DNA of 6,643 nt from Hydrogenophaga sp. (GTDB lineage Bacteria > Pseudomonadota > Gammaproteobacteria > Burkholderiales > Burkholderiaceae): positions 1-6,643 of the forward strand of contig JALOSH010000342.1 in the NCBI GenBank assembly GCA_025458545.1. The letters run 5' to 3'. Below the pieces are notes generated by a model, which ran no database searches, was not told where the DNA came from, and saw nothing but the letters and a program-made list of their open reading frames with translations. The translations under genes and the position numbers were made by a program. Below are positions 5,219 through 6,643 of this stretch, piece after piece. Position 1 is the stretch's first letter. Every line of letters begins with the position of its first letter.

Positions 5219-6643
5219 GACCACACGATGGTGATCAGCACGCCCTTGAGCTGGATCCAGACCTGGCCTGCGATGCTGTACGCGTCGGCAGCGACCATGG
5301 ACACCGTGGTCCAGTCGGACACCAACGAAGGACCGCCCAGGTTGGGGCTGTTGAACACGCCCGTCAGCAGGGCGCCCACGATGCCGCAAACGCCGTGGAT
5401 GCCGAACACGTCCAGCGAGTCGTCTGCACCCAGCATCTTCTTCAGACCGGTCACGCCCCACAGGCCGGCAAAACCACCCACGAAGCCGATCACCAGGCCA
5501 CCCACGATGCCCACGTTGCCGGCGGCCGGGGTGATGGCCACCAGACCCGCCACAGCACCCGAGGCGGCACCCAGCATGGAAGCCTTGCCCTTGATCAGCG
5601 ATTCACCGATGCACCAGGCCAGCACGGCGGCGGCGGTGGCCATCAGGGTGTTGATGAAGGCCAGGGCGGCAAAGCCGTTGGCTTCCAGGGCAGAACCGGC
5701 GTTGAAACCGAACCAGCCCACCCACAGCAAGGAGGCGCCGACCATGGTCAGGGTCAGGCTGTGCGGGGCCATGGATTCCTTGCCGTAACCGATGCGCTTG
5801 CCCAGCATGTAGGCACCGACCAGACCGGCCACAGCGGCGTTGATGTGCACCACGGTGCCGCCGGCGAAGTCCAGCGCGCCGTGTTGCCAGATCAGACCCG
5901 CCTTGGCGGTCATTTCAGCAGCCACTTCGGCCGAGCTGTAGGCGTCCGGGCCCATCCAGAACCACACCATGTGGGCGATCGGCACGTAGCTGAAGGTGAA
6001 CCAGAGGGCGCTGAACAGCAGCACAGCGCTGAACTTCATGCGCTCGGCGAAGGCGCCCACGATCAGGGCGCAGGTGATGCCGGCAAAGGTGGCCTGGAAA
6101 GCGGCGAACACGATCTCAGGAATCACGACCCCTTTGCTGAACGTCGCGGCGTTGGCGAAGGTGCCAGCGGCGTTGTCCCACACCCCGTTCAGGAACAGGC
6201 GGTCGAATCCGCCGAAGAAGGCGTTGCCTTCGGTGAAGGCCAGGCTGTAGCCGTAGATGGCCCACAGCACAACGATCAGCGAGAAGGTCACCATCACCTG
6301 CATCAGCACCGACAGCATGTTCTTGCTGCGCACCAGGCCGCCGTAGAACAGGGCCAGGCCAGGCACCACCATCAGGATCACCAGCAGCGTAGCGACCATC
6401 ATCCAGGCGGTGTCGCCTTTATTGGGGGTCGGTGCAGCGGCTGGTGCCGCCTCCACCACTGCAACTGCGGCGGTCGCTTCGACCACGGCAGCGGCAGGCG
6501 CCTCGGCGGCCACGGCAGCGGCCGGTGCGGCGGCGTCAGCGGCCGGAGCGGGTGCTGCGGCAGCGTCGGCAGGAGCCGCGGTGGCGGTGGCAGCGGCCGG
6601 TTCGGTGGCGGTCTGCGCCACGGCGTTCAGGCCGCCAAAGGCC
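5206..6643 (-). CDS. amtB: Ammonium transporter AmtB, 5' end beyond the window and 3' end frameshifted
   Basis: Trimeric inner-membrane ammonium channel. The frame enters from the right edge as AFGGLNAVAQTAT, which looks like the end of a signal peptide cleaved after AVA; the GTG at 6621 is inside this signal and is not the start. Next comes a ~60-residue Ala/Pro-rich segment, then the channel from GDTAWMMVATLLVILMVVPG. Family landmarks are present: FYGGLVRSKN, GAFAERMKF, DFAGGTVVHINA and DVFGIHGVCGIVG, with both pore histidines (259 and 409 counting the GTG as 1). The normal end ITIVWSGVVAFIxYK is broken after VW: the frame reads SSST and stops at 5206, while the tail continues in another frame at 5218. 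Compared with E. coli AmtB, 10 codons are replaced by 2 nt, a net loss of about 28 nt that removes most of the last helix. The product is probably non-functional or unable to bind GlnK. A P-II gene often lies upstream of amtB, but that would be off the window. Confidence 0.93.
   Translation of the reverse strand, partial: AFGGLNAVAQTATEPAAATATAAPADAAAAPAPAADAAAPAAAVAAEAPAAAVVEATAAVAVVEAAPAAAPTPNKGDTAWMMVATLLVILMVVPGLALFYGGLVRSKNMLSVLMQVMVTFSLIVVLWAIYGYSLAFTEGNAFFGGFDRLFLNGVWDNAAGTFANAATFSKGVVIPEIVFAAFQATFAGITCALIVGAFAERMKFSAVLLFSALWFTFSYVPIAHMVWFWMGPDAYSSAEVAAEMTAKAGLIWQHGALDFAGGTVVHINAAVAGLVGAYMLGKRIGYGKESMAPHSLTLTMVGASLLWVGWFGFNAGSALEANGFAALAFINTLMATAAAVLAWCIGESLIKGKASMLGAASGAVAGLVAITPAAGNVGIVGGLVIGFVGGFAGLWGVTGLKKMLGADDSLDVFGIHGVCGIVGALLTGVFNSPNLGGPSLVSDWTTVSMVAADAYSIAGQVWIQLKGVLITIVWSSST
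5216..5224 (-). other. Site of the ~28-nt deletion in amtB
   Basis: On the (-) strand GTG TGG (Val-Trp) ends at 5221. The next bases are TC and then ATC GTC GAC CTG of the tail frame from 5218. Between Trp and Ile-Val-Asp-Leu the family has about ten residues (SGVVAFIGYK in E. coli). The local sequence TCATCGTCG could have arisen by recombination between short ATCG/TCG repeats. That mechanism is inference. Confidence 0.75.
6424..6600 (-). repeat. Ala/Pro-rich low-complexity segment of AmtB before the first channel helix
   Basis: About 59 residues composed almost only of Ala, Pro, Val, Glu, Asp and Thr, with loosely repeated units such as AAAP, ADAAAP and AVVEA. It sits between the signal-peptide end and the first transmembrane helix, so it should be periplasmic. 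E. coli AmtB has no such extension. The DNA is a run of GCN-type codons and is a likely place for length variation between strains. Confidence 0.7.

Noticed and set aside
5200..5230. Programmed ribosomal frameshift in amtB
   Set aside because: There is no slippery heptamer, and about ten residues are absent, so frameshifting would not restore the normal protein.
5125..5461. Independent small gene covering the AmtB tail
   Set aside because: Its upstream half is a shadow of amtB in another frame and only the last 31 codons are meaningful, so it is a remnant of amtB.
1..6643. CRISPR arrays, tRNA, rRNA, transposases, phage or toxin-antitoxin genes
   Set aside because: No regularly spaced repeats, cloverleaf-like sequences or recognisable proteins of these classes were seen on either strand.

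Overview
The window reads as chromosomal DNA of a high-GC betaproteobacterium, most likely a member of the Comamonadaceae (Hydrogenophaga/Acidovorax-like). The reasons are the uniformly GC-rich codon use, the close match to betaproteobacterial versions of AmtB, GlcE and GlcF, a small secreted protein with an ...RPNAGACLG... tail that I recall from this family, and a GC-rich stem-loop repeat of a type I also recall from its genomes. The family assignment is inference from recall, not from a search.

Layout from left to right. 1-462 (-): N-terminal part of a protein with a degenerate response-regulator-like receiver domain, running off the left edge. 463-652: divergent intergenic region with an AT-richer patch. 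653-1300 (+): a BtuE-like glutathione peroxidase whose normal C-terminus is missing; its frame runs on antisense into the next gene. 1078-1866 (-) and 1863-2243 (-): an LrgB/LrgA membrane protein pair coupled by an ATGA overlap; lrgA has lost its first ~15 codons to a GC-rich stem-loop repeat. 2215-3444 (-) glcF and 3450-4583 (-) glcE: iron-sulfur and FAD-binding subunits of glycolate oxidase. 4653-4922 (-): a small secreted protein. 4999-5037: a strong intrinsic terminator for the (-) strand, preceded in the same transcript by a perfect 12-bp inverted repeat at 5069-5107. 5123-6643 (-): an AmtB ammonium channel gene entering from the right edge, with its last transmembrane helix deleted and the cytoplasmic tail shifted out of frame.

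How the genes fit together. glcE-glcF-lrgA-lrgB are consecutive, same-strand and tightly spaced. Plant PLGG1, the chloroplast glycolate/glycerate transporter, is an LrgA-LrgB fusion homologue. The arrangement therefore suggests that this LrgAB pair moves glycolate or a related 2-hydroxy acid for the adjacent oxidase. The catalytic GlcD subunit is not next to glcE and must be encoded elsewhere if the enzyme works. The amtB unit is separated from the glc unit by the terminator.

The most unusual aspect is that three genes carry small structural lesions within about 4.2 kb: the amtB 3' end, the lrgA 5' end, and the abutted 3' ends of the peroxidase gene and lrgB. Either this stretch is decaying or the assembly dropped short segments; the sequence alone cannot separate these. 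I see no CRISPR array, tRNA, rRNA, transposase or phage gene, and no clearly novel multi-gene defence or metabolic system.
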